Positions 1 through 8,368 of a stretch of 64,000 bases of DNA are shown piece by piece (position 1 is the first letter of the stretch; each line of letters begins with the position of its first letter). The notes below the pieces were generated by a model. That model had not been told where the DNA came from, did not search any database, and saw nothing but the letters and a program-made list of their open reading frames with translations. Source of the stretch: Phyllobacterium lublinensis (lineage in GTDB: Bacteria > Pseudomonadota > Alphaproteobacteria > Rhizobiales > Rhizobiaceae); assembly GCF_020164435.1 (NCBI RefSeq), contig NZ_JAIUDQ010000013.1, positions 62,001-126,000 on the forward strand, in the 5' to 3' direction. A program made the position numbers and the translations under genes.

Positions 1-706
1 AGTAACGCATATTCGCCAAAGATGCCTTGTCGCGACCCACGACGCGCCACAAGTTCGGTCCTATCTGGGGTCCCTCCTTTGGCTCGGCGTTATGGCAATG
101 GTGACAAACGCGGATGAAGTAAGTTCGGCCTTTCTCGACATTGGCAGAAGCCAACTTCATTGAGACAGGGGCTGGTGCTGGCAAGACGACGCCGTGCGAC
201 ATGAGGTAGTCGGCGACCTCGCGTTGCGCCGTACGTTTTGCCAGATGGATCGGTGTCTTGCCCTCCATTGACTTCGCATTCACATCTGCGCCGGCCACGA
301 CCAGCACCTTCACGCAATTAAGACAACCGATGCTGACGGCGACGTGAAGGGCAAATTCGCCGCCACGTTCAGAATTTGGATCAGCGCCCCGATCCAGCAA
401 CAGATTCAACAGATCGAGTTTGTCTTCTCCTATAGCCGCAATCAACGGGGGACCCAGAACCGTCTGAACGTTGACGTCCGCACCACGTTCGATGAGTAGT
501 CTTGCGGCTTCGATGTGATCCGTCCAGACGGCAAGGAAGAGCGGTGTTGCGGTTCCATCACTTTCATCTATGCCAGCGGCTGCATCGAGCGCCGCCGTGA
601 TCGCCGCGACATCGCCTTTCATGGCGGCGTCGTGAATGTCGGCAGCATGCGATGCCAGCGGGATGTGCACAAGCAGTATTGGAATGAAAAGCAAGGACAC
701 GCGCAT
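1..706 (-). CDS. Secreted ankyrin-repeat/cytochrome c fusion, cut by left edge
   Basis: The frame is open from the ATG at 706 to the window edge, so the C-terminus is missing. GGGAG lies 7 bases before the start. The first 22 residues are a hydrophobic signal ending in ASHA-A, so export is expected. Residues about 23-170 hold ankyrin units (LLIERGADVN, LLDRGADPN, LVVAGADVNAK, EGKTPIHLA). They run into a class I cytochrome c domain with the heme motif CHHCH (bases 92-106), followed by GPNLWRVVGR, the usual cytochrome c2 context. A periplasmic electron carrier with a protein-binding ankyrin module is inferred; partner unknown. The fusion is clear in one frame, but the distal Met heme ligand lies outside the window. 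Confidence 0.8.
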   Translation of the reverse strand, partial: MRVSLLFIPILLVHIPLASHAADIHDAAMKGDVAAITAALDAAAGIDESDGTATPLFLAVWTDHIEAARLLIERGADVNVQTVLGPPLIAAIGEDKLDLLNLLLDRGADPNSERGGEFALHVAVSIGCLNCVKVLVVAGADVNAKSMEGKTPIHLAKRTAQREVADYLMSHGVVLPAPAPVSMKLASANVEKGRTYFIRVCHHCHNAEPKEGPQIGPNLWRVVGRDKASLANMRY

Positions 707-994
707 TTGGCATCTCCCAAGGTAAACCGCCGTTAAGCGCTATGCTTTCAAGACGGCAAAGTATACCGCGAATGCCTGATCGTAACCACGCTCAATGAAT
801 GGTGGCAGCCGTTGGAAGAATGCAAGTTTAGGGAAAACCGGCCCGCCATGATCGGTCGACCTGCCTGGCCCGATTGAATGACTGAGTACCGCGGTCGGAC
901 CCAAAGCAAGGAACCTTCAACTAAACAGAACATAGAAAAGTGCGGCTACTGCAGAGCGCCGCCCGATGTTGATTTGGCCCTTGTTCAAGAGTAG

Positions 995-1909
995 TCAGTA
1001 GTCCCACCAGGCTGGGACCCAACGAAAGAGATCGCCATCGGCCGCCACCCGGCTGACAGACGGGAAGGGCAAGTGCGTCGACACCAGCCACGAACCGGTT
1101 TCCGCCAGCTCCCGCATCAGACGGAGCCGCACGCGGGTCGCCTCCTCCGGGTCGTGTTCGAAACCGTTGTGCCACTCCGGGTGCTCAAACGACACCGGAA
1201 ATATGGCGTCGCCGCCGAACATCAGCCGGTCGCCGCCGGACGCCAGACGGACAACACTGTGCCCGGGGGTGTGACCGCCGGTGCGGGTGACGACGATGCC
1301 TGGTGCTACCTCGGACTCCTCCCCGAACGTACGGAGCTGGTTGCGGTACTCATCCAGGAATTGCAGCGACGCCCGTCGTGCCAACTCCGCAAGCGCCGGC
1401 GGCATTCCGGTGCGGGAGAAGTCGGGTGTCTCCCAGAACTCGGCCTCGGCCGCCGCTACGTGGATGCGCAGGTCCGGACGCAGCTGATCCTTCACGCCGT
1501 CTACAAGCAGCCCGCCTACGTGGTCAAAGTGCATGTGGGTCAGCACTACATCGGTCACGGACGCGAGATCGACCCCGGCGGCCTTCAGTCGATGGCCAAA
1601 CTGGCCGGCCCGCGGGAAGTCGGGGTATTCCTCTCCTATGCCACTGTCGATAAGGATGGTCCGGCCGCCATTGCGCACTACGACCGCGTTTAGCGGCCAA
1701 TCGAACGCGTCGTGCGCCAGGAACCTTTTGTCCAGCCAGGCCCCGCGGATTGCTGGGTCGGCGTTGGTTGCCATCGATTCGGCTGGCGGCGTTAACACGC
1801 CATCGCTGATCACCATTACGTCAATGTCGCCCACCCGAACCGCGTAGCGCGATGGAACCAACTCGTCGAATCCCGCCCTGCCGGCGGGTGAGGTGTCGTC
1901 CAAGCTCAT
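995..1909 (-). CDS. MBL-fold metallo-hydrolase
   Basis: A 304-residue metallo-beta-lactamase-fold hydrolase. It has the zinc motif HMHFDH at residues 125-130, HTPGH at 213-217, the bridging Asp in FGGDAIF at about 234 and a last His in STHLPF at about 279, so the metal site is complete. No signal peptide is seen, so it is probably cytosolic. The family includes lactonases and other hydrolases; the substrate cannot be read from the sequence. It is transcribed away from the Rrf2 regulator, which is a candidate controller. The DNA is visibly richer in GC than its surroundings (the 60 bases from 1081 count to 70%), a possible sign of transfer. Confidence 0.85.
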   Translation of the reverse strand: MSLDDTSPAGRAGFDELVPSRYAVRVGDIDVMVISDGVLTPPAESMATNADPAIRGAWLDKRFLAHDAFDWPLNAVVVRNGGRTILIDSGIGEEYPDFPRAGQFGHRLKAAGVDLASVTDVVLTHMHFDHVGGLLVDGVKDQLRPDLRIHVAAAEAEFWETPDFSRTGMPPALAELARRASLQFLDEYRNQLRTFGEESEVAPGIVVTRTGGHTPGHSVVRLASGGDRLMFGGDAIFPVSFEHPEWHNGFEHDPEEATRVRLRLMRELAETGSWLVSTHLPFPSVSRVAADGDLFRWVPAWWDY

Positions 1910-2281
1910 GTCAATCTCCTGCAGAGTATGCGTTTTGGTGATGCCATTAGTGACCGTTTGCGCTGGAGGTGTAATCAGCCTGTGGTACAGGCGGCGTATG
2001 GCCCACGAATAGGCGAAGCACTGTGGAATTCTGGTGCCATTGCACCACCGTCTAATCCGGCTGAATCAGGTGGCTAGATGCTGCAATCAACCCGCAAAGG
2101 CCGATAAACAGTTCAGGTGTCGCCGACCAACTTTACAGCATTGTAGTGCCATCGACCGATAGAACCTCGTATTGACGTCGGATACTCACGGCCAATTGCC
2201 GGATCCGAATTTCAATACGCGGATGAACATCATCCGAGTTAGATCTTGAATTCTGGAACGCGGACTGCTATAGTCTGCGTT
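1910..2281. other. Divergent intergenic region between MBL hydrolase and Rrf2 gene
   Basis: This 372-base gap has no convincing gene. It must hold the promoters of both flanking genes. The only strong signal I see is the sigma70-like promoter of the Rrf2 gene at its right end. Confidence 0.6.
2246..2274 (+). promoter_or_regulatory. Sigma70-like promoter of the Rrf2 gene
   Basis: TTGAAT (2246-2251), a 17-base spacer and TATAGT (2269-2274). The predicted transcription start (about 2281) coincides with the ATG at 2282, so the mRNA may be leaderless. A small dyad GACT-N5-AGTC spans the -10 box and could be an operator. Confidence 0.5.
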
Positions 2282-2842
2282 ATGGCGCATTTGACTGTGG
2301 GCGTGGAGTATGGATTGCACTGCCTGCTCTGGCTGACTGGTCCGCAAGGCCAGCCGGTGAGCAGCCGGGATCTCGCGGATCTGCAAGGCATCTCCCCAAG
2401 CTTCGTGGCGAAGATTTTTCCGAAGCTCGAAAAGGCCGGAATTGTGCGGGCATCCGAAGGGGTGCGCGGTGGATACCTGCTTGCCAAGGCGCCAGAGAAT
2501 ATCAGCGTTCTGGAGGTCGTGGATGCGATCGAGGGAAAAAAGCCGCTATACGATTGCCAGGAAATCCGCGGTCGATGTGCTGTCTTCGACAGCCGTCCGC
2601 CGGAATGGGCGATCGCGGGCGTGTGTGCAATCCATGCCGTGATGCTGCGCGCAGAGAAAGCGATGCGTGACTCGCTCGCGAGTCAATCGCTCGCAGACAT
2701 AGGACGGGTTTTGGATCGTAAGGCACCACCTGAATTTTCGGACGAGATCGGTGACTGGCTGGATAACCGCATCAAGTCCCGCGCCCGCAAGCCAACGAAG
2801 CGGAAGCGATCATCTGAGGGTAGTGGACGTAGCGGGCAATAG
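2282..2842 (+). CDS. Rrf2-family Fe-S transcriptional regulator
   Basis: A 186-residue Rrf2 protein. The winged helix (about residues 1-65) carries the typical HLTVGVEYGLHCL start and the wing GVRGGYLLA. Three cysteines at 92, 99 and 115 are placed as expected for an Fe-S cluster, as in IscR, NsrR and RirA. The tail is basic (KPTKRKR). I chose this ATG because family members start here and it sits right behind the promoter. It heads a cluster with two response regulators and a kinase, so it may feed a redox, NO or iron signal into that system; the actual signal is unknown. Confidence 0.85.
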   Translation: MAHLTVGVEYGLHCLLWLTGPQGQPVSSRDLADLQGISPSFVAKIFPKLEKAGIVRASEGVRGGYLLAKAPENISVLEVVDAIEGKKPLYDCQEIRGRCAVFDSRPPEWAIAGVCAIHAVMLRAEKAMRDSLASQSLADIGRVLDRKAPPEFSDEIGDWLDNRIKSRARKPTKRKRSSEGSGRSGQ

Positions 2843-2879
2843 CTTATCGTTAGCGCAAGGCACCGCGGGGATGGTTGAT

Positions 2880-3563
2880 ATGAACATTTTGTCGGGAAAT
2901 GTAGGTGCGGCATCGCGAAAACAGCCCCGGTCCGAGCATGATACGCTGGTTCTTGTCGTCGACGATGACGAAGCCATGCGGCTCTCGATTTGCGAACTGC
3001 TGCGATCGGTCGGCATCGAGGCGGTCGGGTTTTCCACCACCCAAGCCCTCATGGACGCCGATGTGTTGGACCATCCTGGTTGCATGATCCTCGATATCCG
3101 AATGCCCGGCATCAGCGGTCTCGAGTTTCAAGCTCGGCTGGCTGCAAGCGGAATTTCCGCGTCAATCATTTTTCTCACTGGTTACGGCGACATACCGATG
3201 ACGGTCCAGGCCATGAAAGCGGGTGCCGTCGAATTCCTGACCAAGCCAGTTCGTGACCAGACGTTGATCGACGCAGTCAACAAGGCCATTGAGATAGACA
3301 AGGAAAAGCGGATTCAACAACGCGAAGCCAAGGCCAATATTGCACTCTATGCGACGCTCACGCCGCGCGAGAAACAGGTCATGGCAGCGGCTGTCGAAGG
3401 GAAATTGAACAAGCAAATCGCGTTTGATCTGAATATTTCGGAGATCACGGTCAAGCTCCACCGGAGCAACGTGATGCGAAAGATGCAAACTCTTTTCATT
3501 ACGCAACTGCTGCATGCCTGGCAGTCGATCCCTGCGGACATACGTCATGATTACCCTGCCTAG
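2880..3563 (+). CDS. FixJ-like response regulator (receiver + LuxR HTH)
   Basis: About 227 residues. The receiver (about 21-140) has the acidic pair in VVDDDE, phospho-acceptor Asp72 (CMILDIRMPG) and Lys122 (LTKPV). A LuxR/FixJ-type DNA-binding domain follows (LTPREKQVM, then NKQIAFDLNISEITVKLHR). The start could be the ATG at 2871 or 2880; I prefer 2880 because GGGG lies at a workable distance. It is 37 bases downstream of the Rrf2 gene and probably co-transcribed with it. It is the likely DNA-binding output of the kinase at 4053. The target genes are not identifiable. Confidence 0.88.
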   Translation: MNILSGNVGAASRKQPRSEHDTLVLVVDDDEAMRLSICELLRSVGIEAVGFSTTQALMDADVLDHPGCMILDIRMPGISGLEFQARLAASGISASIIFLTGYGDIPMTVQAMKAGAVEFLTKPVRDQTLIDAVNKAIEIDKEKRIQQREAKANIALYATLTPREKQVMAAAVEGKLNKQIAFDLNISEITVKLHRSNVMRKMQTLFITQLLHAWQSIPADIRHDYPA

Positions 3564-3646
3564 ACTGTCTTATGGGTTCAATGAAGCCGCGATCGATCAG
3601 ATAACAGAGCCATGTAAAGGCAACGAGTTGCGCGAAAGGTTTTATC

Positions 3647-4027
3647 TTGGCCCTTGTACCCATGATTGCAGTCGTCGACGACGACAAGTGCTTCCGCGAA
3701 GCCCTGGCGGAACTGCTCGAGGTGTTCGACTTCAAATCCAAGGCCTTCGAAGGTCCGGAAGGCTTTTTGGCTGCGCACACCAAGGGCCGGTTCGACTGCC
3801 TGATAACCGACCTCAAAATGAACGGGATGAGCGGACTGCAGCTTCAGCAAAGGCTGATATCCATCGATCCCGGACTGCCGATAATCTTCATTTCAGCGCA
3901 ATCAACCTCCGAAGAAAGGTCACAGGCCCTTCGTGGGGGCGCTGTGGCATTCTTGAATAAGCCGATCGACGGCGACATTCTGTTCAGGCACGTCAATATC
4001 GCCCTCAATCGACTGGCCGGACCGTAA
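3647..4027 (+). CDS. Single-domain response regulator (CheY-like receiver)
   Basis: A 126-residue stand-alone receiver: acidic pair in VVDDDK (10-14), phospho-acceptor Asp55 (LITDLKMNGMSG) and Lys105 (FLNKPID). There is no output domain, so it should act by protein contact, as a phosphate sink or relay for the neighbouring kinase. The TTG start at 3647 is backed by AAAGG eight bases upstream; an ATG at 3662 is an alternative. It lies between the FixJ-like regulator and the kinase, all on one strand. Confidence 0.85.
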   Translation: MALVPMIAVVDDDKCFREALAELLEVFDFKSKAFEGPEGFLAAHTKGRFDCLITDLKMNGMSGLQLQQRLISIDPGLPIIFISAQSTSEERSQALRGGAVAFLNKPIDGDILFRHVNIALNRLAGP

Positions 4028-4052
4028 CGGCAACATCGTATGGGAAACGCAG

Positions 4053-5369
4053 ATGGAACTGGCTTTGACTGCAGAGGGTGGCGGCATTGAGCTCGACGCG
4101 AGTCAGAAGCGCTACCGCAATCTTATCTCCTGCTTACCGATCCCGGTCTGGCAGATTGATGCCCGGCCGGCGGGACGCATTCTCGACCGTCTTAAAGCCA
4201 GCGTCATTGGTGACTTGGAAACATATCTGGACGAACATCCGGAGTTGGTGGACCTTGCAAGTGAGGCCCTGCAGGTTTTTGCGGTCAACGACGAAGCCAT
4301 CCAGCTTTTCGGGGGGAAGCATAGCTCGGAATTCCTCGGGCCGGTGTGTTATCTGTTTGCCGGAACTCCCGGAGCGGCAAAACGTGTGATGCTGGCGCAT
4401 GCCACAGGTGCCCGCAATCACGTCGAAGAGCTGGTAATTAGTACCTTTGACGGACGTCTGGTCGACGTGTTGCTGTTGATAACCTTTCCGGTCCCGGGTG
4501 ATCGTCTTGATACGACGATCCTGATGATGATCGACAACACGGCGCGTCTTGAGGCTGAAGCCAAATTGCGGAGCGTCGAGGCCGATTTCTCCCATGCGGC
4601 ACGACTTTCCACCTTGGGAGAAATGGCCACTTCGATCGCGCATGAGATCAAGCAGCCGCTTGCAGCAATCCTGATGAACGCACAGACGAGCCTGCGCTAT
4701 CTCAGGAAGGCAGAGCCAAATCTTGAAAAAGCAGAACAACTGACAACCCGTATCGTCGAATGCGCCGAACGGGCAAGCGACATCATCGGCCGGATCCAGG
4801 ATATGGCGGGCAAGCGTGCACCGACCAACGCCTTGCTTAATTTCAACGATGTCGTTGACCAGTGCCTGGTTTTCCTCCGCCACGAAAGCGAAGAAAAGGA
4901 CATCATCATCAAGAGCAGGCTGCAGCCAAACCTTCCACTCATCCGCGGAGACCGAATTCAATTGCAGCAGGTGATCGTCAACTTGATCGTCAACAGCATC
5001 CAGGCGATGAGGGCAATACGGCATGCGCAACGGGAGATCCACGTTGAGACTAGTCTGGACAAGAATGGTCAGATCGCCTTTTCGATCTGGGATACCGGCA
5101 CCGGTATTCCAATCGATCAACTGGAGCATATCTTTGATGGATTTTTCACGACGAAGGAAGACGGCCTGGGCATAGGTTTGGCCATCTGCCAGTCAATCGT
5201 CAAAGCCCATGGCGGAACGATAACCGCAGCCAACCATTCGGACGGCGGGGCTCTATTTCATTTTTCAATCCCATCGGAAAACAATTCACTGGTAAACAAC
5301 TCGGCGTTTACCAAGCCTCCAGCTTCAGTAATCCCGCGTGAGCGCATTTCGGGAACCTCAAACGCTTAG
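4053..5369 (+). CDS. Soluble PAS-type sensor histidine kinase (FixL/NtrB class)
   Basis: A 438-residue kinase with no membrane segment. The N-terminal 170 residues are a divergent PAS-like sensor region with internal conserved stretches (LPIPVWQIDARP, AVNDEAIQLFG). The phospho-acceptor is His197 in SIAHEIKQPLAA, followed by a HATPase domain with the N box (VNLIVNSIQAM) and glycine boxes (DTGTGIP, GLGIGLAIC). It starts 25 bases after the lone receiver and is the only kinase in the cluster, so it should phosphorylate one or both receivers. With no heme, flavin or cysteine signature seen, the signal is unknown. Confidence 0.88.
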   Translation: MELALTAEGGGIELDASQKRYRNLISCLPIPVWQIDARPAGRILDRLKASVIGDLETYLDEHPELVDLASEALQVFAVNDEAIQLFGGKHSSEFLGPVCYLFAGTPGAAKRVMLAHATGARNHVEELVISTFDGRLVDVLLLITFPVPGDRLDTTILMMIDNTARLEAEAKLRSVEADFSHAARLSTLGEMATSIAHEIKQPLAAILMNAQTSLRYLRKAEPNLEKAEQLTTRIVECAERASDIIGRIQDMAGKRAPTNALLNFNDVVDQCLVFLRHESEEKDIIIKSRLQPNLPLIRGDRIQLQQVIVNLIVNSIQAMRAIRHAQREIHVETSLDKNGQIAFSIWDTGTGIPIDQLEHIFDGFFTTKEDGLGIGLAICQSIVKAHGGTITAANHSDGGALFHFSIPSENNSLVNNSAFTKPPASVIPRERISGTSNA

Positions 5370-5402
5370 AGAATAAGATGACCCATGCCTGGCTGGTGGT
5401 TT

Positions 5403-5439
5403 CGCTGGCGAGCCGAGCCCGGTCGTGAGCTCGCCAGCG
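5403..5439. terminator. Hairpin between convergent kinase and efflux genes
   Basis: A perfect 10-base inverted repeat (CGCTGGCGAG and its complement) with a 17-base loop lies between two convergent stop codons. There is no U tract on either strand, so a bidirectional terminator is only likely. Confidence 0.4.
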
Positions 5440-5443
5440 ATGG

Positions 5444-7027
5444 CTAATGTGCGCCAGCCGCCGTAGCCGCTTTCGGTTTTTCGGCGAACAACAGCGCTAT
5501 CGCGGCAATAGCAAGAAGAACGCCGATAACCGCAAAAGTGTCGCCGAAACCGAGGATCAACGCCTGTCGCTTGACGAGCCGACCAAGGGCGACAACGGCC
5601 TGTTGGGCAGCAAGGGCATGATCGGAAACGCCATGGGCGATGAAATAACCGGTCAGTTGGTCGAGCCGTTGATGAACCTCATCACGGGCGAGAGTAACCG
5701 ACTGGCCGATGATGTTCGAGTGGAACTGTTCACGCTTGGTCAGAACCGTTCCTAGCGTTGCCGTTCCAACAGCACCGCCAAGATTGCGCAGCATGTTGGT
5801 CAAGCCCGATGCGGCAGCAGCGTCAGCAGCAGCAATGCCTGCCGTCGTGATGGCCGTGATCGGCGTCAGGACCAGAGCCTGTCCGATTGCACGAACGATG
5901 TTCGGAATCCAGAACTGATCGCCAGCATTGTCGGGTGACAGCATGACATTCATGAAACAGCTCGCTGCGAAAATGCTGATGCCGAGAAAGCCGATGTAGC
6001 GGGCGTCAAAGCGCTTCATCAAGACCGGAACCAGCGGGATCAGCAGCAGTTGTGGAAGGCCGGTCCAGGCAAGCACATTGCCGATCTGTTCGGCATTATA
6101 GCGCTGCACCTGTCCAAGATATTGCGGCAGGATATAGACGGTACCGAACAGGGCGACACCGACGAGAACGTTCACGATCACGCCGATAGCAAAATTGCGC
6201 TGTTTCAGGAGGCTGAGTTTCACCAAGGGTTTTTCGACGGTCAGCTCGATCCAGATGAAAGCTACCAGGAACACGACCGCGACGGTGCTGAGCTTTAAGA
6301 TGAAGGGCGAGGAGAACCAGTCCTCCTTGTTACCTTCCTCAAGCACGGTCTGGAGAGCCGAAAGCCCGACAGCCATGGTGAATATGCCGGCCCAATCACC
6401 CTCCTTCAGCAAATGAAGCTGCATCGGCGCCTTGTCCAGAGTTGCGGCCAGAGCAATGGCCATGACTGCGCTTGGAATAGCGTTGATAAAGAAGATGGTC
6501 TGCCAACCGTAGTTCTCGGTGAGGTAACCGCCGATCGTCGGGCCGATCGCAGGCGCGAATGTGACAGAAAGGGCGAAGAGCGCAAGTCCGACCGGCTGTT
6601 GCGCCTTGGGCAGTTTCGTCAGAACCATGGTGAAGGCCATGGGGATCAACACGCCCCCAGCAAAGCCCTGCAGGCCCCGCATGACGATCATCGAGCCGAG
6701 GTCATCGGCAAAGGCACAGGCTATCGAAAACAGCGGAAACAGAATCGTGTTGACCAGTATATAGCGGCGAAATGAGAAGACGCTAGAGAAATAGGCGGTC
6801 AGCGGAATCACAACGATTTCGCCAATGAGGTAGGACGTTGAGATCCAGGCACCGTTATCGACGCCAGTGCCGATGCCGCCTTCGATATCAAGCAGCGACG
6901 CATTGGTAATCTGGATGTTCAGGATTGCCATGAACGCGCCGATCATCCCCGCGAGTACGGCTATCCAATCTGTCGTGCTGGCACGCGGCTGCGATACGGC
7001 TGCGGCGTTGAATGTGATGGCAGACAT
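5444..7027 (-). CDS. emrB: EmrB/QacA-type MFS multidrug exporter (DHA2 family)
   Basis: A 527-residue inner-membrane transporter with about 14 hydrophobic segments, the DHA2 layout. Conserved parts include GAWISTSYLIGEIVVIP near the first helices and RGLQGFAGGVLIP (motif related to R-x-x-Q-G). The ATG at 7027 is preferred over an upstream in-frame start because GGAGG precedes it and the upstream start would run into the preceding gene. It follows the emrA-like gene by 22 bases. Together with that adaptor and an outer-membrane TolC it should pump hydrophobic toxic compounds across both membranes. The substrate is not predictable. Confidence 0.9.
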   Translation of the reverse strand: MSAITFNAAAVSQPRASTTDWIAVLAGMIGAFMAILNIQITNASLLDIEGGIGTGVDNGAWISTSYLIGEIVVIPLTAYFSSVFSFRRYILVNTILFPLFSIACAFADDLGSMIVMRGLQGFAGGVLIPMAFTMVLTKLPKAQQPVGLALFALSVTFAPAIGPTIGGYLTENYGWQTIFFINAIPSAVMAIALAATLDKAPMQLHLLKEGDWAGIFTMAVGLSALQTVLEEGNKEDWFSSPFILKLSTVAVVFLVAFIWIELTVEKPLVKLSLLKQRNFAIGVIVNVLVGVALFGTVYILPQYLGQVQRYNAEQIGNVLAWTGLPQLLLIPLVPVLMKRFDARYIGFLGISIFAASCFMNVMLSPDNAGDQFWIPNIVRAIGQALVLTPITAITTAGIAAADAAAASGLTNMLRNLGGAVGTATLGTVLTKREQFHSNIIGQSVTLARDEVHQRLDQLTGYFIAHGVSDHALAAQQAVVALGRLVKRQALILGFGDTFAVIGVLLAIAAIALLFAEKPKAATAAGAH

Positions 7028-7049
7028 GACACGATCCTCCTGCCGGCAA

Positions 7050-8234
7050 TCAATGGCTCTGGCGCTGGATAGCGTCTGCCTTGGTGTCGATGCTTGGTTG
7101 AACGGACATGCCCGGCCGCAGGTCGCCGGCGGTAGCACTATCCGCATCAAGTACGATCTTCACGGGAATGCGCTGAACAACCTTGGTGAAATTGCCCGTC
7201 GCGTTGTCAGGCGGCAGTAGCGCAAATTCCTGTCCGCTAGCCGGAGCAAGGCTATCGACGTGGCCGTGATAGACCCGGTCCGGGAACATATCGACGTCAA
7301 TATCGACCGCCTGACCGGCATGAACATCGGTCAGCTGCGTTTCCTTGTAATTGGCAATCACGTACACTGAAGCCGTCGGAACGACAGTCATGAGCTGCGT
7401 TCCCGCCTGAACGTACTGGCCGACGCGCAGCGTGCGGTTGCCGACGACGCCGTCCACGGGCGCTATGATGGTGGTGTAGGACAGGTTGAGTTGGGCCTGG
7501 TGCTGGACGGCGAGATCATGCTCCAGAGCCGCCTTAGCCTGTGCCAGTTCAGCCTTGAGCAAACCAACCTGCTTCATCGCAGCGTCCAGCGCGGCGCTAT
7601 CACGAACGATAGTGGCTTTTGCCGCGGCGATCTGCGAGGCGGCCTGCTGGGCATTCTGAATGTTGCCATAACCACTGGTGGCAAGCGTCGAATAGCGCTT
7701 GTTGTTTTGTTCGGCAAAGATGGCATTGGCCTGGTCGACATCGACTGTGGCGCGCGCTGCTGCGATGACGGACTCCTGGATTTCGAGAGAGGCTTGCTTT
7801 GCTTCAATCGTTGCCTCGGCGGCTGCGACATCGCCTTTCGCCTGCTCCAGCGCAGTCTTGAAGTCACGATCGTCGATGCGGGCGAGGGGCTGCCCCGCTT
7901 TCACCGGTTGATTGTCCTCGACAAGGACATCGGCAATATAGCCTGAGATCTTTGGTGCGACCGAACTATTGTCAGCTTTTACATAGGCATCGTCGGTTTC
8001 GACGTGAAAGCGGCCGACCGTCCAGTAGTCGTGCCCGTAATAGGCGCCGGCGGCGATCAGGAGGATTGCGGCGGTCCCAAAAAGCAATCGACGGCCTTTT
8101 TTGCGCACCGGTGTTTCGTTTGCACTCGGCGTGGTGATGGCATCGGGAACGTGAACCGGCTTACCCGCCTCGGCGGTTGGAACAATTTCGACAGTTTGGG
8201 CAATATTACTGTTCAGGGCTTGCAGCTTGCTCAT
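7050..8234 (-). CDS. emrA: EmrA/HlyD-type membrane fusion protein
   Basis: A 394-residue periplasmic adaptor with one N-terminal membrane anchor (about 50-68, LLFGTAAILLIAAGAYYG). Then come a lipoyl-like half (ADNSSVAPKISGYIADVLVEDNQPV), a long alpha-helical hairpin rich in Ala and Gln (about 115-240), and the second lipoyl half with beta barrel (SYTTIIAPVDGVVGNRTLRVGQYV). It bridges the MFS pump to the outer membrane. It is first in the two-gene operon and divergent from a TetR repressor. Confidence 0.92.
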   Translation of the reverse strand: MSKLQALNSNIAQTVEIVPTAEAGKPVHVPDAITTPSANETPVRKKGRRLLFGTAAILLIAAGAYYGHDYWTVGRFHVETDDAYVKADNSSVAPKISGYIADVLVEDNQPVKAGQPLARIDDRDFKTALEQAKGDVAAAEATIEAKQASLEIQESVIAAARATVDVDQANAIFAEQNNKRYSTLATSGYGNIQNAQQAASQIAAAKATIVRDSAALDAAMKQVGLLKAELAQAKAALEHDLAVQHQAQLNLSYTTIIAPVDGVVGNRTLRVGQYVQAGTQLMTVVPTASVYVIANYKETQLTDVHAGQAVDIDVDMFPDRVYHGHVDSLAPASGQEFALLPPDNATGNFTKVVQRIPVKIVLDADSATAGDLRPGMSVQPSIDTKADAIQRQSH

Positions 8235-8313
8235 TGTGGTCTCCGAATTTCCGGGTCGCCGTCACATGGGCTGCGGCCTTTGGTTGATGAAAACTTCATT
8301 TAGGAAACTTGAT

Positions 8314-8325
8314 ATTTTCCAAAAT
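8314..8325. promoter_or_regulatory. Candidate TetR operator, copy 1
   Basis: ATTTTCCAAAAT is palindromic apart from its two central bases. It lies in the divergent gap between the efflux operon and the tetR gene, and its exact reverse complement occurs 39 bases further on. Confidence 0.5.
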
Positions 8326-8352
8326 ACGCCGTATAAGAGAGTTGTCAATGAT

Positions 8353-8364
8353 ATTTTGGAAAAT
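8353..8364. promoter_or_regulatory. Candidate TetR operator, copy 2
   Basis: ATTTTGGAAAAT is the reverse complement of copy 1. It sits directly in front of the preferred tetR start, where bound repressor would block its own gene; copy 1 lies nearer the efflux promoter. Confidence 0.5.
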
Positions 8365-8368
8365 GATG

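Noticed and set aside
748-933. 61-codon minus-strand frame between the ankyrin-cytochrome and MBL genes
   Set aside because: No ribosome site, no homology feature and biased composition; I treat this gap as noncoding.
4134-5129. 331-codon open frame antisense to the histidine kinase
   Set aside because: The sense strand has all kinase boxes; the antisense peptide is rich in Cys, His and Gln with no domain.
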